This document shows positions 23,652-35,004 of a stretch of DNA of 64,000 nucleotides, piece after piece; positions within the stretch are counted from its first letter, which is position 1, and each line of letters starts with the position of its first letter. The position numbers were made by a program, and so were the translations under genes. Below the pieces are notes generated by a model that had not been told where the DNA came from, made no database searches, and saw only the letters and a list, made by a program, of their open reading frames with translations. The DNA comes from Anodontia alba (Eukaryota > Mollusca > Bivalvia > Lucinida > Lucinidae). The stretch lies in contig OZ024828.1 in NCBI GenBank assembly GCA_964016985.1, positions 10,692,610-10,756,609 on the forward strand. Direction: 5' to 3'.

Positions 23652-23843
23652 TTAAAGCGCCAATCACATGTGCAGCAGACGACAATTGTTTTCAGTTTTA
23701 TTTATTTATTTTTTTTTATTTTTCATAGAAAACAAGTCTTGACATTTCATGCAAGCAGACGATTCACATGATATGTCAAGACTTGTTTTCTCTGAAAAAA
23801 AAATCAGAATGTCGTCTGCTACAAATTTTGCATGGCGCTTTAA
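23652..23843. mobile_element. GCAGACGAC foldback MITE flanked by TTAA
   Basis: The inverted ends are TTAAAGCGCC, with TTAA at 23652 and 23840. The arms carry GCAGACGAC and AAAACAAGTCTTGACATTTC and their complements. Confidence 0.9.
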
Positions 23844-23849
23844 CGGTTA

Positions 23850-25200
23850 ATATTATCCTGTGCGTTTTTCAACATTTTGACTATAGCAAAGAGAGTCCTT
23901 TGCTAGTATTTCATTTTAATGCCAGTAAAGACACTTCTCGAAATGCGTAAAATATTAATAACCAGAGGCCCATTGGCCACAATGGCCCATATGAGTAACG
24001 GACTGAAGAACTTTAAAAGCTCGATTCAGCATTTTAGACTTTCAGTTGCCTTAGCAAAAACGTTTACACGGTTGATGACTAGTTAACAAACATTTCTGAA
24101 ACGTTTCTGTCAAGAAACCTGCATTGCTTGTTGTTTTGTTTGTATCGGAGTTTTACGGCCCATCGACACATTTTAGATCATTTCGAGCGCTGACAGTTAA
24201 CTTAATTGTGTTAAATAATGTAATAGTAGTCCATGCCTATCTTGCATAATGAAAAGATATGCTATGCTCCTAGAGAAATGAACACACTGCCAAATAATGT
24301 TACATGCATCAAACCCATGACTCCATGGTACGTGATTTAGTTGACAATACCAACCGTGAAAGACGAGGGCAAGGATGCTAGATTATGTAGATCCGTCTGC
24401 GGTTGGTGTATACATCGAGAACAAGAATAATCTCTGGTCTACCTGTACCTATTTTTTTCAGTCACACGTGGTTTATGTTTTGCCATGCATGTGCGGAGAT
24501 ATATATTGCTAGCAAATATTTGCAACGAATATGCGCGTCAGAGTATTCAGCAGATTTGAAGTATGACATTTAACTGAATATTCTGGCTGTTTGGTACCAG
24601 CGAATGTAGTTAACCCACCAAATAGAGTTGCTTTTTTTGCTGTTTAGTGAGACCCAATTATGAGCATTTATTTCTTTTTTAGTATCAATCACCTTTTCTG
24701 GTTGAGTCTTTAACATTTTTTCAAATCTTTCAATAAAGAAATTTTATGAATTCTCGCACTTGCGGAAGCACAATTTCATTTGAGGATGAAATCAGCTGCT
24801 TCTTTAACAATAATTGTAATTTCCTTTACAAATCTGGCTGCATGCTTTTGCGCGGTTTTCAGTTTCTGACTATATCTTGGGGTCCCAAACCTCACTGCCT
24901 TACTCTTGGACTGGGCGCACCGGTCCTTTATAAGCTGCTTTAATGTCGTGATAAATTCTCGTACCTGCTGAAGCATTATTTCATTCGAGGGTGAAATCGG
25001 TATAGAAGCGAATGATCTCGTCAGTTGTATATCTGAAAGAGGTCATAATAGGAGAATAAAACATCATTTTCTATTCTTTTCGTTATCAGATGCACGACTA
25101 CTATGTCATCAGTCTTAGTAAGTACTTTTGCTAAAACTTAATCCTGTACATTTGCCGTATTTGGTGTGTGATTAGCATAACTCCTACATATACGGCTCGC
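23850..25200. other. Intron 3 sequence, mostly unassigned
   Basis: Around 24146-24180 is GGAGTTTTACGGCCCATCGA, the 3' part of the SINE family seen at 27841-28045. The interval 24735-25010 contains two direct copies of a coding-like segment on the minus strand (see findings). No complete gene is supported. Confidence 0.5.
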
Positions 25201-25204
25201 CAGG

Positions 25205-26740
25205 GTGACCTGCAATAAAGATATTTACATAGCTCCAATCAAGATATTTATATTTACATAGCTCAAATAAAGACATTTACATAGCTCAAATAAAGATATT
25301 TACATAATTTCAGTAAAGGTATTTACATAGCTCCAACAAAGATATTTACATAGATCCATTAAAATTGATACGTTACGTTAGATATAAAGTATTTACATTA
25401 CTACGATAAGGGTATGTACATAGACCAATAAATGCTTCATATATCTCCAATAAATGTGATAAAAGATGTTAGACACAAGGTGTTACACAGCTCCAATAAA
25501 GATATTTACATAGCTCCAATAAAGATTCTATTTGTACTTCGTGATTGTGGCATTTCCTCGGTACCTTCACTTTTATTTTAACATGTCTCCAATAAAGGTG
25601 ATAAATGACATTATATACAAGGTATATACATTGCTCCAGTAAATTTATTTAAATAATTTACATATTTACAATTTACATAACTCGAATGAATATATTTACA
25701 TAGCTCATATAACTGTTTTACATAGTTTCAATAAAGGTGATTAATGACGTTAGAACTTTGCAAGGTATTAACGTAGCTCCAATAAAGATACTTACATGGC
25801 TCCAATTTACATAATTCCAGTTCAGGTACATACACAGTTCCAATATGGGTTCCCATAAATGTGATAAATGACGTAAGATACTAGGTATTTCATACATCGA
25901 ATTTCGATAAATCTAATAAATGTATTCACACAGCTCCTATAAAGCTTTTACAAGGTATTTACATAGCTCCAATGAAAATATTAAAATAACTCCAATAAAG
26001 GTATTTTACATACTTCAATGAAGATATTTACATAGCTCCAATAAAGTTATTTGCATAGCTCCAATAATGATATTTACATAGATCCAATAAAGATATTTAC
26101 ATAGCTTCAATAATGTTATTTACATATCGCCAATAAAGTTATTTACATACCAATGAAGATATTTACATAGTTCCAATGAAGTTATTTACATAGCTCCAAT
26201 AAAAGTATTTGCATAGCTCCGATGAAGATATTTATATAGCTCCAATGACACTATTTACATAGCTCCAATAAATTTATTTACATACGAATGAATATATTCA
26301 CATAGCTCCAATGAAGTTATTTACATAGCTCCAATAAAGTTATTTACATAGCTCCGATGAAGATATTTATATAACTCCGATTAACATCACGAAAACATGC
26401 CTATATAATTTTTACCCCCTTAAACCCCATTTTTATATAGTAAAACTGGGGTTTACAGGGGTATTCATTATTTTTCTTATTTCTGCTCAAAAACATACAT
26501 TGTGGTACTCGTTAGAACCGCCTCGCCGAGGCGGTTCAACAAGTACCCACAATATATGTTTTGAGCAGAAATACGACAAATATCGGAGATTTATATCTGA
26601 AAATTTTCAGTTTTTTGGAGGTAAAATTTTCAATATATTTGAATAGGCTTGTGTTCGTAATGAAGATATTTATATAGCTCTAATATTATAGCTCTAATAC
26701 AGATATTTACATAGCTCCAATAAAGTTGATAAATGAGGTG
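25205..26740. repeat. 23-bp minisatellite in intron 3 (TTTACATAGCTCCAATAAAG)
   Basis: About 50 imperfect copies of a 23-bp unit, read as AGCTCCAATAAAGATATTTA plus CAT. Some units are longer and include TTAGATATAAAGTATTTACA or ACAAGGTATTTACATAGCTC. These match the sequence across the exon-3 donor at 22035-22062. The array is interrupted by a MITE at 26395-26662. Confidence 0.95.
26395..26662 (+). mobile_element. Palindromic MITE (CACGAAAACA family), copy 5
   Basis: Starts CATCACGAAAACATGCCTAT and ends TTGTGTTCGTAATG with a full central palindrome. It is inserted within the 23-bp minisatellite, whose units resume immediately after it. Confidence 0.95.
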
Positions 26741-27528
26741 ATAATTTAGGATAATTTTGTATCAAAACGTGATGTGTACTTAGTGGAATGATCACGTACG
26801 CTAGGTATGTATTAGTATAACAATAAAATGATAATAATAATAAAAAAAGTCAGTAGCAAAAAACTTCGGAATCGTTTGCCCGGATCAATGTATTCAGTTT
26901 TTTTTTCATGTTTTATGCTTCATGAGTCAGTAATCACTGATACAAAAAGTACCTTTTTACACCATTATGGGCTGACGTTTGCGTATACAGCTTTAAACAT
27001 CTTTTGGATATAATTACGATAAAGTGTCTCTCAATTTCAGACTGCATGCAGTTACAGACAGGATGGTTCACGTTCCACGGCAGATATAAGGGCGAGGGTC
27101 GTGGCGACGTAAAATCGATTAAAGCTCTCCCACTCCCCCTCAATAAGATTTTTACTGACCGTTCCAAGGCGGTACTTCTGCTGTGGTTTACTATTTTTGT
27201 CATTGTATGTCTTTGCATGTATGTTCTGGTGAAATTTTATTTGGATAGCCGTTTGGCCATTTTTTGGAAAGAAACTGTCCTTTTGGCTTTCTGCTTGTAG
27301 TGTTTTGATTGTGGTACCGGTGCGTCCTTCTTGGTGTCTTGGACGGAAGGTGTTAGGTTATTGTATCGATTCCTGATCGTTGCCTTCCTTTCTATTTGTC
27401 ATAAAGCGGTTTCCAGATAAACTGCATGCAGTTGCACATAGACTAGTATCTCACGTTATATCTCACGTTACTTGCGCATATCATTAATTGATATATTTCC
27501 ATGTAAGCTGTCTACAATTCAATTGCAG
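26741..27528. other. Intron 3, segment bounded by ACTGCATGCAGTT direct repeats
   Basis: ACTGCATGCAGTT occurs at about 27043 and again at about 27421. An open frame between them (27004-27300) has no recognisable domain, and I do not call it a gene. Confidence 0.4.
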
Positions 27529-27633
27529 ATAGAAGATCTCACATTAACACAGTTAAGAAATCAGCTTAATTTCTCGTATGGAAAGAAGGGCGAGGAGGCT
27601 GTAACAGAAGGCTGGGACTACATACAGAAATCT
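27529..27633 (+). CDS. Tetraspanin coding exon 4 (residues 115-149)
   Basis: Encodes the first helices of the large extracellular loop, from IEDLTLTQLRNQLNFSYG to EGWDYIQKS. The final QKS directly precedes the CCG-bearing exon, as in other tetraspanins. The acceptor ACAATTCAATTGCAG ends at 27528, the donor is GTGAGT at 27634, and phase is 0 on both sides. The 63-codon open frame that covers it extends into flanking intron. Confidence 0.94.
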
Positions 27634-27676
27634 GTGAGTTTTTTTTCTCTGACTGAAACTTAGTTCCAGCTATTTC

Positions 27677-27785
27677 AACCCATTAATGTTTAGCATCCCA
27701 AAACTGGACATGTGCAAATAGAGAAACCCAAGATCAGACGCCGCAGAGCGCGGCATCTGATCAGGGTCTGCACTGTTTGCCATAA
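27677..27785. mobile_element. TTAACCCATT-type MITE, partial
   Basis: The left end is AACCCATTAATGTTTAGCAT and the hairpin at 27721-27780 contains AGATCAGACGCCGC. The right part is missing. It lies about 45 bp after the exon-4 donor. Confidence 0.7.
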
Positions 27786-27840
27786 TATCAGCTAGCTACA
27801 ATAAAACAAGCAACTGAGGCGGTTTCTTTGGATCTTTGAG

Positions 27841-28045
27841 TTGGAGTTTTACGGCCCAGTCAACACTGTTCAGGTAACTGATGACTGCCCTTCTTGAATC
27901 AGCGGAAAGGGGAGAATGACAATAGAAATGATTTCATGATCAATCTCCACGCAACTTATGTGACCGAGCTGAGATTCGAACTTGCGACGCCTGTATATTC
28001 ATTCAGACGAGCTATCGACTGCGCTATAGAGCCTGACAGGTCGGT
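27841..28045 (-). mobile_element. tRNA-derived SINE
   Basis: On the minus strand the head carries an A box (TATAGCGCAGTCGATAGC) and a B box (AGTTCGAATCTC). The body extends to GGGCCGTAAAACTCC at 27841-27862. The same terminal motif recurs at 24146. Transcription by RNA polymerase III is inferred from the box pair. Confidence 0.75.
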
Positions 28046-28257
28046 TTCTTTATAGTCGTACTACTCCTTCCAATGGGCAGTTCCAGCTTGCTTGATGAAA
28101 GAGTCCATTGAAGTTATGTAGGGAATAATGTGCTGACACAAGTGGTGCCATGCATTATGGCTTCACGAATTTTCATGCTGATTCGGAACTTAACTGTTCA
28201 CAGATAGGTTAAAACCAAGTTTTGTGGTGCCGCTGGTAAATGTTATTGGTAATATTC

Positions 28258-28605
28258 CAACGGGCATATGACGTTTATACAACGTCGCATAAACGTCGAT
28301 GCAACGTCATGTGACGCTTATATAACATCGCATTTACGTCGATGAAACGTCATGACGTTACATCGACGTTAATGCGACCTTGTATAAACGTCTTTTTCCC
28401 GCTGGGCTTACCAGAATTATATGTATATAGGGTCGATTTATACATGACGTTTATATAACGTCGTATTAATGTCACGTCGATGCAACGCCATGGAGTTTAT
28501 ACAACGTCGCATTAAAGTCGATGCAACGTCATGACGTTTATACAACGTCACATTAAGGTCGATGCAACGTCATGACGTTACATCGACGTTAATACGACGT
28601 TTTAT
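28258..28605. mobile_element. ACGTC-rich foldback elements (two in tandem)
   Basis: Repeats of ATGACGTTTATACAACGTCG, CATTAACGTCGATGCAACGT and their complements fold on each other. The first unit ends TTTTTCCCGCTGGG. A minimal relative at 42458-42524 is bounded by CCCAGCGG on both sides. Confidence 0.8.
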
Positions 28606-28731
28606 TTTATTGTTAGCGGTGGAATCATTATATATCTGGTGAAAATAAAAGCGGTATCAATCACTTCAGAAATGATATCGTATCATTTCACTGGTGACTG
28701 ATACGATTTATATTTTCACTCCTCGCTTTGG

Positions 28732-29212
28732 CAGTGTGGGGAATCCACATGACCAAATGACTAGGTACACGGGGTTTATCACTATTTTTAGCTCCGCATA
28801 CGGTAGGACTTTTTTTTAGAATATCTCTATTCTTACCAAATGAAATAGTTCAAAGAAAGCGCAGAGTACGCGGAAAACCAAGCTCTTTCTGGTGGTGTAA
28901 GCGCTATTTTGCGATCTGGTCTAATTCTCGAGAACATTCGAAAAATGTTTTTGCTGTCAGTCTGGGCTACCGGGACAATGTACATGGATTTAGACGAAAA
29001 CCGTTCTCCTTATCCTCGAGAATTAGACCAGATCGCAGAATATCGCTTACACAACCATAAATAGCTTGATTTTCCGCGTACTCTGCGCTTTATTTGAATA
29101 AATTTCATTGGGTAAAATCGAGATATTCTAAAAAATCCTACCTGATGTGGAGCTACAAATAGTAACAAACTCCGTGCACTTAGTCATTTGGTCACGTGGA
29201 TTCCCCACACTG
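28732..29212. mobile_element. Long foldback element, about 190-bp arms
   Basis: CAGTGTGGGGAATCCACATG at the left is complementary to the right end ATTCCCCACACTG. Pairing continues through AAGCGCAGAGTACGCGGAAA and GATCTGGTCTAATTCTCGAG in the arms, with a loop of about 90 bp near 28925-29010. It has no ORF. Confidence 0.9.
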
Positions 29213-29521
29213 TTTGGATGACTTCGACTTTCTTTATTGTTTCAAAAGCGTATGTTACCGCCACGAGATTTTTAACACCTCTAACTTCTTTGTTTCTGAG
29301 CTAAACTATCAAGTGTTAGTATGCATTTTTTTAGTAAGAATGTAAGGAACATTTTAGTGACAAGATTATTTTGATTTGCCGAAACGTTTTGTTTTTGTCA
29401 CTTCAGCGCTTCATATGCTAAGCACTGAACGTCGACGCCATGACGTTCATGTTTTGTTTGGTGACGTTAGTTATGACGTTAGAAACACGCATTGGTGTGT
29501 AAAAAATAAAATAAAAAGAAA

Positions 29522-29671
29522 ATTTACTCTTTTTCAGTGAATACCATAAAATTTTTATGTCGTGTAATGAAAACATTAAAATTTTCACTCGTGCTTCGCA
29601 TTCGTGAAAATACTGATGTTTTCATCACACTTGATGAAAATATTTATGGTATTCACAACAAAAGAGTAAAT
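29522..29671. mobile_element. Short foldback element
   Basis: The arms ATTTACTCTTTTTCAGTGAATACC and the complement GGTATTCAC...GAGTAAAT flank a GAAAACATT/TGATGTTTTCATC core. The left arm happens to contain a TTTTTCAG acceptor-like site. Confidence 0.85.
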
Positions 29672-30180
29672 ATCCTCTCTGTAATAACGTCATTTGCCCA
29701 TTGGGCTTTCCAGTATTATCTAAAAATCACAGACGCCCCAGACGTTTATGACTCTACTCTACAGGCGTTACAAAGAAAGTTAACATATGATAAAAAATTG
29801 TCTGAAGTGACAAAAATATTACCAGTTATTATTCTTTTTACACGTTTTGATTATTTACGTGTTGTGCGGAGTCTGCCGAAGTACTGAATCCATCGTTTGC
29901 GTTTTTCACTGTGATGAGGAATTAATAGGAACTTGTTAGCCGGATATCAAAAGCGTTGTCACAATTCAATGTAACAGTTATGATCACCGCCATTTTTTGT
30001 CGATTGTTTACAATCGAGCCATAGTATACAAACGCCAAAATTTCCTTAAGGTTGTTAACCAACTGATTATCATTGACCAATGTAATCAAACCGCGCTTTA
30101 GACGAAATCCGGGTAACGATTATTTATAGCCGCGCTATTCTTGTCGCTGTGATAGGGTTATTTGTAAAACCTGGACCGGA
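29672..30180. other. Intron 4 sequence, no supported gene
   Basis: An open frame continues from the foldback to 29887, but I recognise no domain and see no splice context. The rest is unassigned. Confidence 0.4.
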
Positions 30181-30230
30181 ACAAAACAGTGCAGACCCAG
30201 ATCAGACGCCACAGGGTCTGCACTGCTTGC
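30181..30230. repeat. Hairpin GCAGACCCAGATCAG/GGGTCTGCACTG
   Basis: Short incomplete copy of the AACAGTGCAGACCC hairpin family. Confidence 0.7.
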
Positions 30231-30384
30231 TTAAAAACAAGAAGTTAAACTTTATATGAAACAGTCTTAGAGACAATCGACCCACCATTGCTATCAGTGC
30301 TTTGATTAGACTTCGTTTTCCGACTGTACTTGTATAACTCTTACCGCTCTCTGGGTTAGTTCAGGAGATGGTAAATTGATGATT

Positions 30385-30510
30385 TCTTTTTCAGAAAATA
30401 GCACTTGATATTTCATGCAAATTGTCCCCGTGAATTAAATGTCAGAACCCGCTTTCTGGGATAAAACCAGAATATGTCATATGCTGAAAATTTTACCAAT
30501 CATGCTAAGC
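30385..30510. mobile_element. GCAGACGAC foldback MITE, partial
   Basis: Arms TTTTCAGAAAATAGCACTTG and ATTAAATGTCAGAACCCGCT are followed by GCTGAAAATTTTACCAATCA, the usual right end. Confidence 0.6.
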
Positions 30511-30573
30511 ATTATTGAAAGAAAAAACAGAAAAAAAAACACAACACAAAAACTGACGTGTTCGGCTTTTATT

Positions 30574-32235
30574 AGCTCACCTGTGCCTTTAGGCTCATAG
30601 GTGAGCTTATAGTATAGGCAGGCTCCGCCGTCCGTCCATTGTCCGCACTCTTCAAACATCTTCCCCTCAGAAACCACTGGGTCAATCAAAGCCAAATTTC
30701 ATATGAAGACTCAGTGGTAGGGGGAAGGGGCTTGATATGCAGCCTTGGGGACATGGGCCCAATGAAGTTTGAAAAAAAAAAATGATGACCTTCGGTTGAC
30801 CTTGAACTTTTTTACGGAAAGATCAGATTTTGTTACATAGACTATAAGCAAAAATTAAAAAAAATCTTCTTGTCTGAAACTAGCAGGTCCAGGTCTTTGA
30901 TATTTGGTATGTAGCTTTATCTTGTGGACCTCTATGAAGATTGTTCAAGTTATAGCCCTGGGTTAAAAAATGGCCCCGCCCCAGGGTCACTTGTTTTACA
31001 TACACTCATATAGGGAAAACTCTTCAACCATCTTTTTCTCAGAAACCACTGGGCCAATCAAAGCCAAAGTTCATATGGATCCTCAATGGATAGGGGGAAC
31101 GGAAGTTTATTTTTATCGCCACATCTGGGTCACATGACCCAGATGGCCGCCATGCCCATATATGGTAAAAACTCTTAAAACTCTTTTTGTTCTCGAGAAC
31201 TATAGGATCAATGGCCCTGGGGCTTAGAATGCAGCAGTTAGGATATGGGCTCAATAAAGTTTGAAAAAATTATAACCTTTGGTTGACTTTGACCTTTTTA
31301 CGTAAAGGTCAAATGTTTTTACATAGACTTCTATAGTCAAAACTTTGAAACTCTTTTTGTCTGAAACTAGAAGGCCCTGGTCTTTGATATTTGGAATGTA
31401 GATTTATCTTGTGGACCTTTACCAAGATTATTCAAAATATAGCCCTGGGGTGAAAAAAATGGCCCCACGCCAGGGGTCACATGTTTTACATAGACTTGTA
31501 TTGGGAAAAACTTTAAAAAAATCTTCTCTGAAACTAGACGGTCTAGGCCTTTGATATTTTGTATGTAACTTCATCTAATGGGCTTCTACCAAGATAGTTC
31601 AAATTATAGCCTTGGGTCAAAAATGACCCTGCCATGGAGCTCATTTATTTTACATAAGGAAAACATTTAGAAATCTTCTTGTCTGATACTAGAAGGCACA
31701 GGCCTTTGACATTTATTATGCAGCTCCATCTAGTAGGCCTTTATAAAGATTGTGCAAATTATAGCACTGGGATAAAAAAAAAGGGCCTACCCCGGGGCTC
31801 GTTAATTTTACATAGACACATATAGAGAAAAAACTTTAAAAAATTTTCTTGCCTGATACTAGAAGGTCCAGGCGATTGATATTTGGCATGTACTCGCAAC
31901 TTCAGCTAGAGAGCCTTTACCAAGATTGTTTGAATTATGGCCCTGGGGTCAAAATGGTTCCCAGAGGTCACTTGTCTTACATAGACTCGTATGGGGGTAA
32001 AAGCATTAAAAATCTTCTTGTCTGAAACAAGAAAGCCTAGGCCTTTGACATTTGGTGCTCAGTTTTATCTAGTGGCCCTTTACCAGGACTGTTCACATTA
32101 TAGCCCTGGGGTCAGAAATGACCCCGCCCCAGGGGTCACTTGTTTTACATAGACTCATATAGGGAAAAAATTGAAAATCTTCTTGTGTGAAACTAGAAGG
32201 CACTGGCATTTGATATTTGGTATGTCAGTTTATCA
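30574..32235 (+). mobile_element. TAGCTCACC element with tandem-repeat core, copy 2
   Basis: Starts TAGCTCACCTGTGCCTTTAG. The core is about eight diverged units of 170-180 bp with ATAGCCCTGGGGTCAAAAAT, ACTTGTTTTACATAGACTC and TCTTCTTGTCTGAAACTAGA. I do not see the usual closing hairpin directly after it; a candidate end (GGTGAGCGATCCTGGCCCAC) is at 34884-34915, far downstream of exon 5. Confidence 0.75.
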
Positions 32236-33020
32236 AAGCCATATTTTATGTGAAAATTCTGTTTTGCCAAATTAAGAAAAGCTAAAATCCGTACCAAGTT
32301 ACTGTAGGATGCAGAGATCAAGGGTTTTTCAAACTGTACCGGCTACCATACCTTTAAAAATGTTACCATAAGCTTGCTCAGAACAAATAGTCTAAGGTAA
32401 GCTACAGGACCATTGGTTCTCTGGTTTCAAGATGTTACCAATTTACTTTACCTAGCACGAGCTGTACTCAAGATCAAGACTTAACCCTTACCCGTGTGAC
32501 TATCCGGGCTAAATCAGCAACAACTAATTGATGATATTTTTTTCCCAAAATTTTCCCAGAAAACAAGATTCAACATTTCATGCAAGCATAACTGTTTCAC
32601 TGTCGTCTGCTGGACTTTTCCCCAGAATACTATGCTTTAAACCGCTTCCAGAATTTCTGAAAAGTCATTTTAGAGCGCCTGTGCATTTAGCGCGTCCACA
32701 CTGACACCCCTGAACTGCAGTTCAGTCGTAGAAAACGTGACGTCATTGGCGTTTATCGATTTTCTGAGAGTTACGAGTATGGTTGCTTCTTCTTTGAATA
32801 GTCTGGAGGCTGTAGAAGGATGCGCAGGGTGATCTGAGTTTTCGCTGGTGCCAAGGGTCGTTTTGTAGGTTTATCGTGCGCTGGCTCATATCATATAAAC
32901 GATATATGGACGATTAGAATAATTCTTATTTGAGGCTTCCTGAGGAGGCTTCTAAAGGGGAATTGATACATTTTCAGGGGAGGTAACTGTCCACTGAAAT
33001 TAGTTCTGTCAACATCTGAA
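32236..33020. other. Intron 4 sequence with MITE fragments
   Basis: Contains a GCAGACGAC-family fragment (about 32560-32640, TGTCGTCTGCTGGACTTTTC) and a GATCTGAGTTTTCGCTGG/GCGCTGGCTCAT fragment (about 32800-32893). No gene. Confidence 0.55.
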
Positions 33021-33460
33021 AAATGGTCTACTCTAAAAGAAAGGAAGAAAGGAGTTTGCTTCCTCTGGAGGGAGGAGCCTTTTTAAAAGGGGGTTGGTGT
33101 GCAGAATAGCCAAACAGGAAATCAAAAATGTTGTCTCCCTGGTGACAAAAGGGTGCGGGTGGGGGACAGGGGGCGGGGTGGGGGTGGGGGAGGGAATCTA
33201 CCAAGTGTACCCAGTCCCCATAAGAAATTTGCCTCTTGTTTATCTCCGCCACTATAAAAAGGAAATAACAAACAAAATATCTAAAGGGAACTTTATACAT
33301 TTGGCTGATTGGTTGTTATTTCCGCCAAGGGAGACAACTTTTGTGATTTCCAGTTTGCTTTACTGCACGTCTTCTGAAAAGGGGTCTACCCTTAAAGGAT
33401 ACAGGACACCGAATTCATTCCTTTTATAGTAGACTTCTTTTCAGAAAGGAAGCGAAAACT
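33021..33460. repeat. GGTCTACTCTAAAAG dispersed repeat with G-rich core
   Basis: Left and right parts carry GGTCTACTCTAAAAGAAAGG and GGGGTCTACCCTTAAAGGAT. In the middle, 33150-33196 is a very G-rich tract with at least six runs of three or more G on the + strand. ORFs across it are low-complexity. Confidence 0.7.
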
Positions 33461-33951
33461 TCTTTGATAGATTGCCGCCCTTGAAATTGTATATTAAATT
33501 ATGTATTTATATGACAGGATCCCCCACCCACCCCCAAAAAATAAATCAGCCGATTTCAATCCAACTTTTAACGGAAAGTCTCTAATATCTACGATCGATT
33601 TACAAACAAAATTTTCACTGATCAGTAAAAGAATACAAACAAAATGACAGTCTCCAGTATTTGAGAGAACTCTCGCGGAAGCGAAGTTTTTTTTCAGCGA
33701 TAATGCCTACCCCTGCCGTGTAAAGGGTTACGAAAGTCTGCAAATTAAAGGAAATATCGTTAGTTGTTTACAATGTGCATCGGAAAGATTATGCACGCTG
33801 TCGGCAGTGGCTCAGTCTCGCTGTTTCTTGTTCCGAAATCGATTGGCTGATTTTGTCATATGACAGAGCGCCACGTGACTTGGATGACAAGTGAATTACG
33901 GAAAAATACGGAAGCTGTAAATCGGATATATCAGTTTATATGTATTTTCAG

Positions 33952-34197
33952 TATCATTGCTGTGGTGTATCGGGTGGCATAAATTCGACAGAATCTTGGG
34001 CTTACTATAAAATGAATTCAGATTGGTTCCTCCATCAGTCTCAGGCAGCGCCGGAGTTCGTACCAACTAGTTGTTGCAGGGATCCGGAGAACACTCCAAA
34101 TATAACCAAATGTCAAGGTCTCACAGATAGGACAATTATACCGTTCCAGGGTCCTCCCGTGGCCCCACGACAGATAAATGATCAGCTATATACAGAG
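33952..34197 (+). CDS. Tetraspanin coding exon 5 (residues 150-231)
   Basis: Encodes the variable part of the large extracellular loop. It opens with YHCCGVSGG, the diagnostic CCG (Cys152-Cys153-Gly154), then TSCCRD (Cys190-Cys191) and TKC (Cys203). With Cys233 in the next exon this makes six loop cysteines, that is three predicted disulfides. Two N-glycosylation sequons are visible, NST at 160 and NIT at 199. The acceptor ATATGTATTTTCAG ends at 33951 and the donor is GTATGT at 34198. The segment from 33461 to the acceptor holds no gene. Confidence 0.96.
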
Positions 34198-34208
34198 GTA
34201 TGTTAATA

Positions 34209-34749
34209 CAGTAAGACTTCAATGGCTCGAATCAGAGACTCATAATTCAACTTTACCAGTTTCTTTATGAGAACTAGATAGTATTCCTGATAAACTCTCA
34301 GTCAGCAGCCAATCAGATGATAAGAACCCGCACACTACATGTTGCACACCTATACTGGGGAGCTGATAGCCCCGTTATTAGAATTATAAGCCTCTGCTCG
34401 AACATCTTTGGGACCATGGGATTTTGTTCTAGACATGGATAGTTCTAGCTACTGAGGGTTAACCATAGTGCCTGGTCAGAAGGCAAATAGGAATAACATA
34501 GGGATGCCTTTTCAACCTTCTATAGAATAATGGTATGTTGAGTGTACTCATTAGAATCGCCTCGATTAGGCGATTTTAATGAGTACAACAACATGCATTT
34601 TCATAATAGAATAAGAAAATTCCCCTAAAATATCGCTAAATATTTGTTTTCTTGAGCTATCGGAATATATTCCCAGGGTCTCAAAAAAACGTCTTCGAAT
34701 CAGCCACGGTAAACGAGTCATCGGTGTTCGAGTCATTGCAGTTTTGCTG
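34209..34749 (+). mobile_element. MITE with CAGTAAGACTTCAATGGCTC ends, copy 1
   Basis: The left end CAGTAAGACTTCAATGGCTC pairs with a right end near 34728-34749 (GTTCGAGTCATTGCAG). A central palindrome lies around ATTAGAATCGCCTCGATTAG (34550-34590). It begins only 11 bp after the exon-5 donor. Relatives are at 60272-60961, 63719-64000 and about 52860-53130. Confidence 0.8.
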
Positions 34750-35004
34750 ATGCAACCATGGTGGCAATCTTTAAACTCTTCAAACAACATCAGATTCTAA
34801 ATTGCTAAAGGCTATCTGATCTGATACCCGAGATGGCCACCATGGCACAATGTAACACATCATATATGATTATCAGCCTAATCTAGGTGAGCGATCCTGG
34901 CCCACTTGGGCCCCTAATTTTACATAATGATGACGTGGCGTTATTGGATTACCTGGCAATAATTGATTCGTAAACAGTACTAAAACAAATGTAGAAAAGT
35001 AAAT

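Noticed and set aside
25091..25118. Possible micro-exon (TATCAG acceptor, ATGCACGACTACTATGTCAT, GTAAGT donor) in tetraspanin intron 3
   Set aside because: It is 28 nt long and would shift the frame, while exons 3 and 4 already join in phase 0 and give a normal tetraspanin alignment. At most it is a cryptic exon.
27004..27300. 98-residue open frame with a hydrophobic C-terminal part
   Set aside because: No family resemblance and no conserved copy. The preceding splice-like site is not in phase with the tetraspanin exons.
29537..29887. 116-residue open frame
   Set aside because: It starts inside a foldback arm, shows no recognisable domain and has no paralogue in the window.
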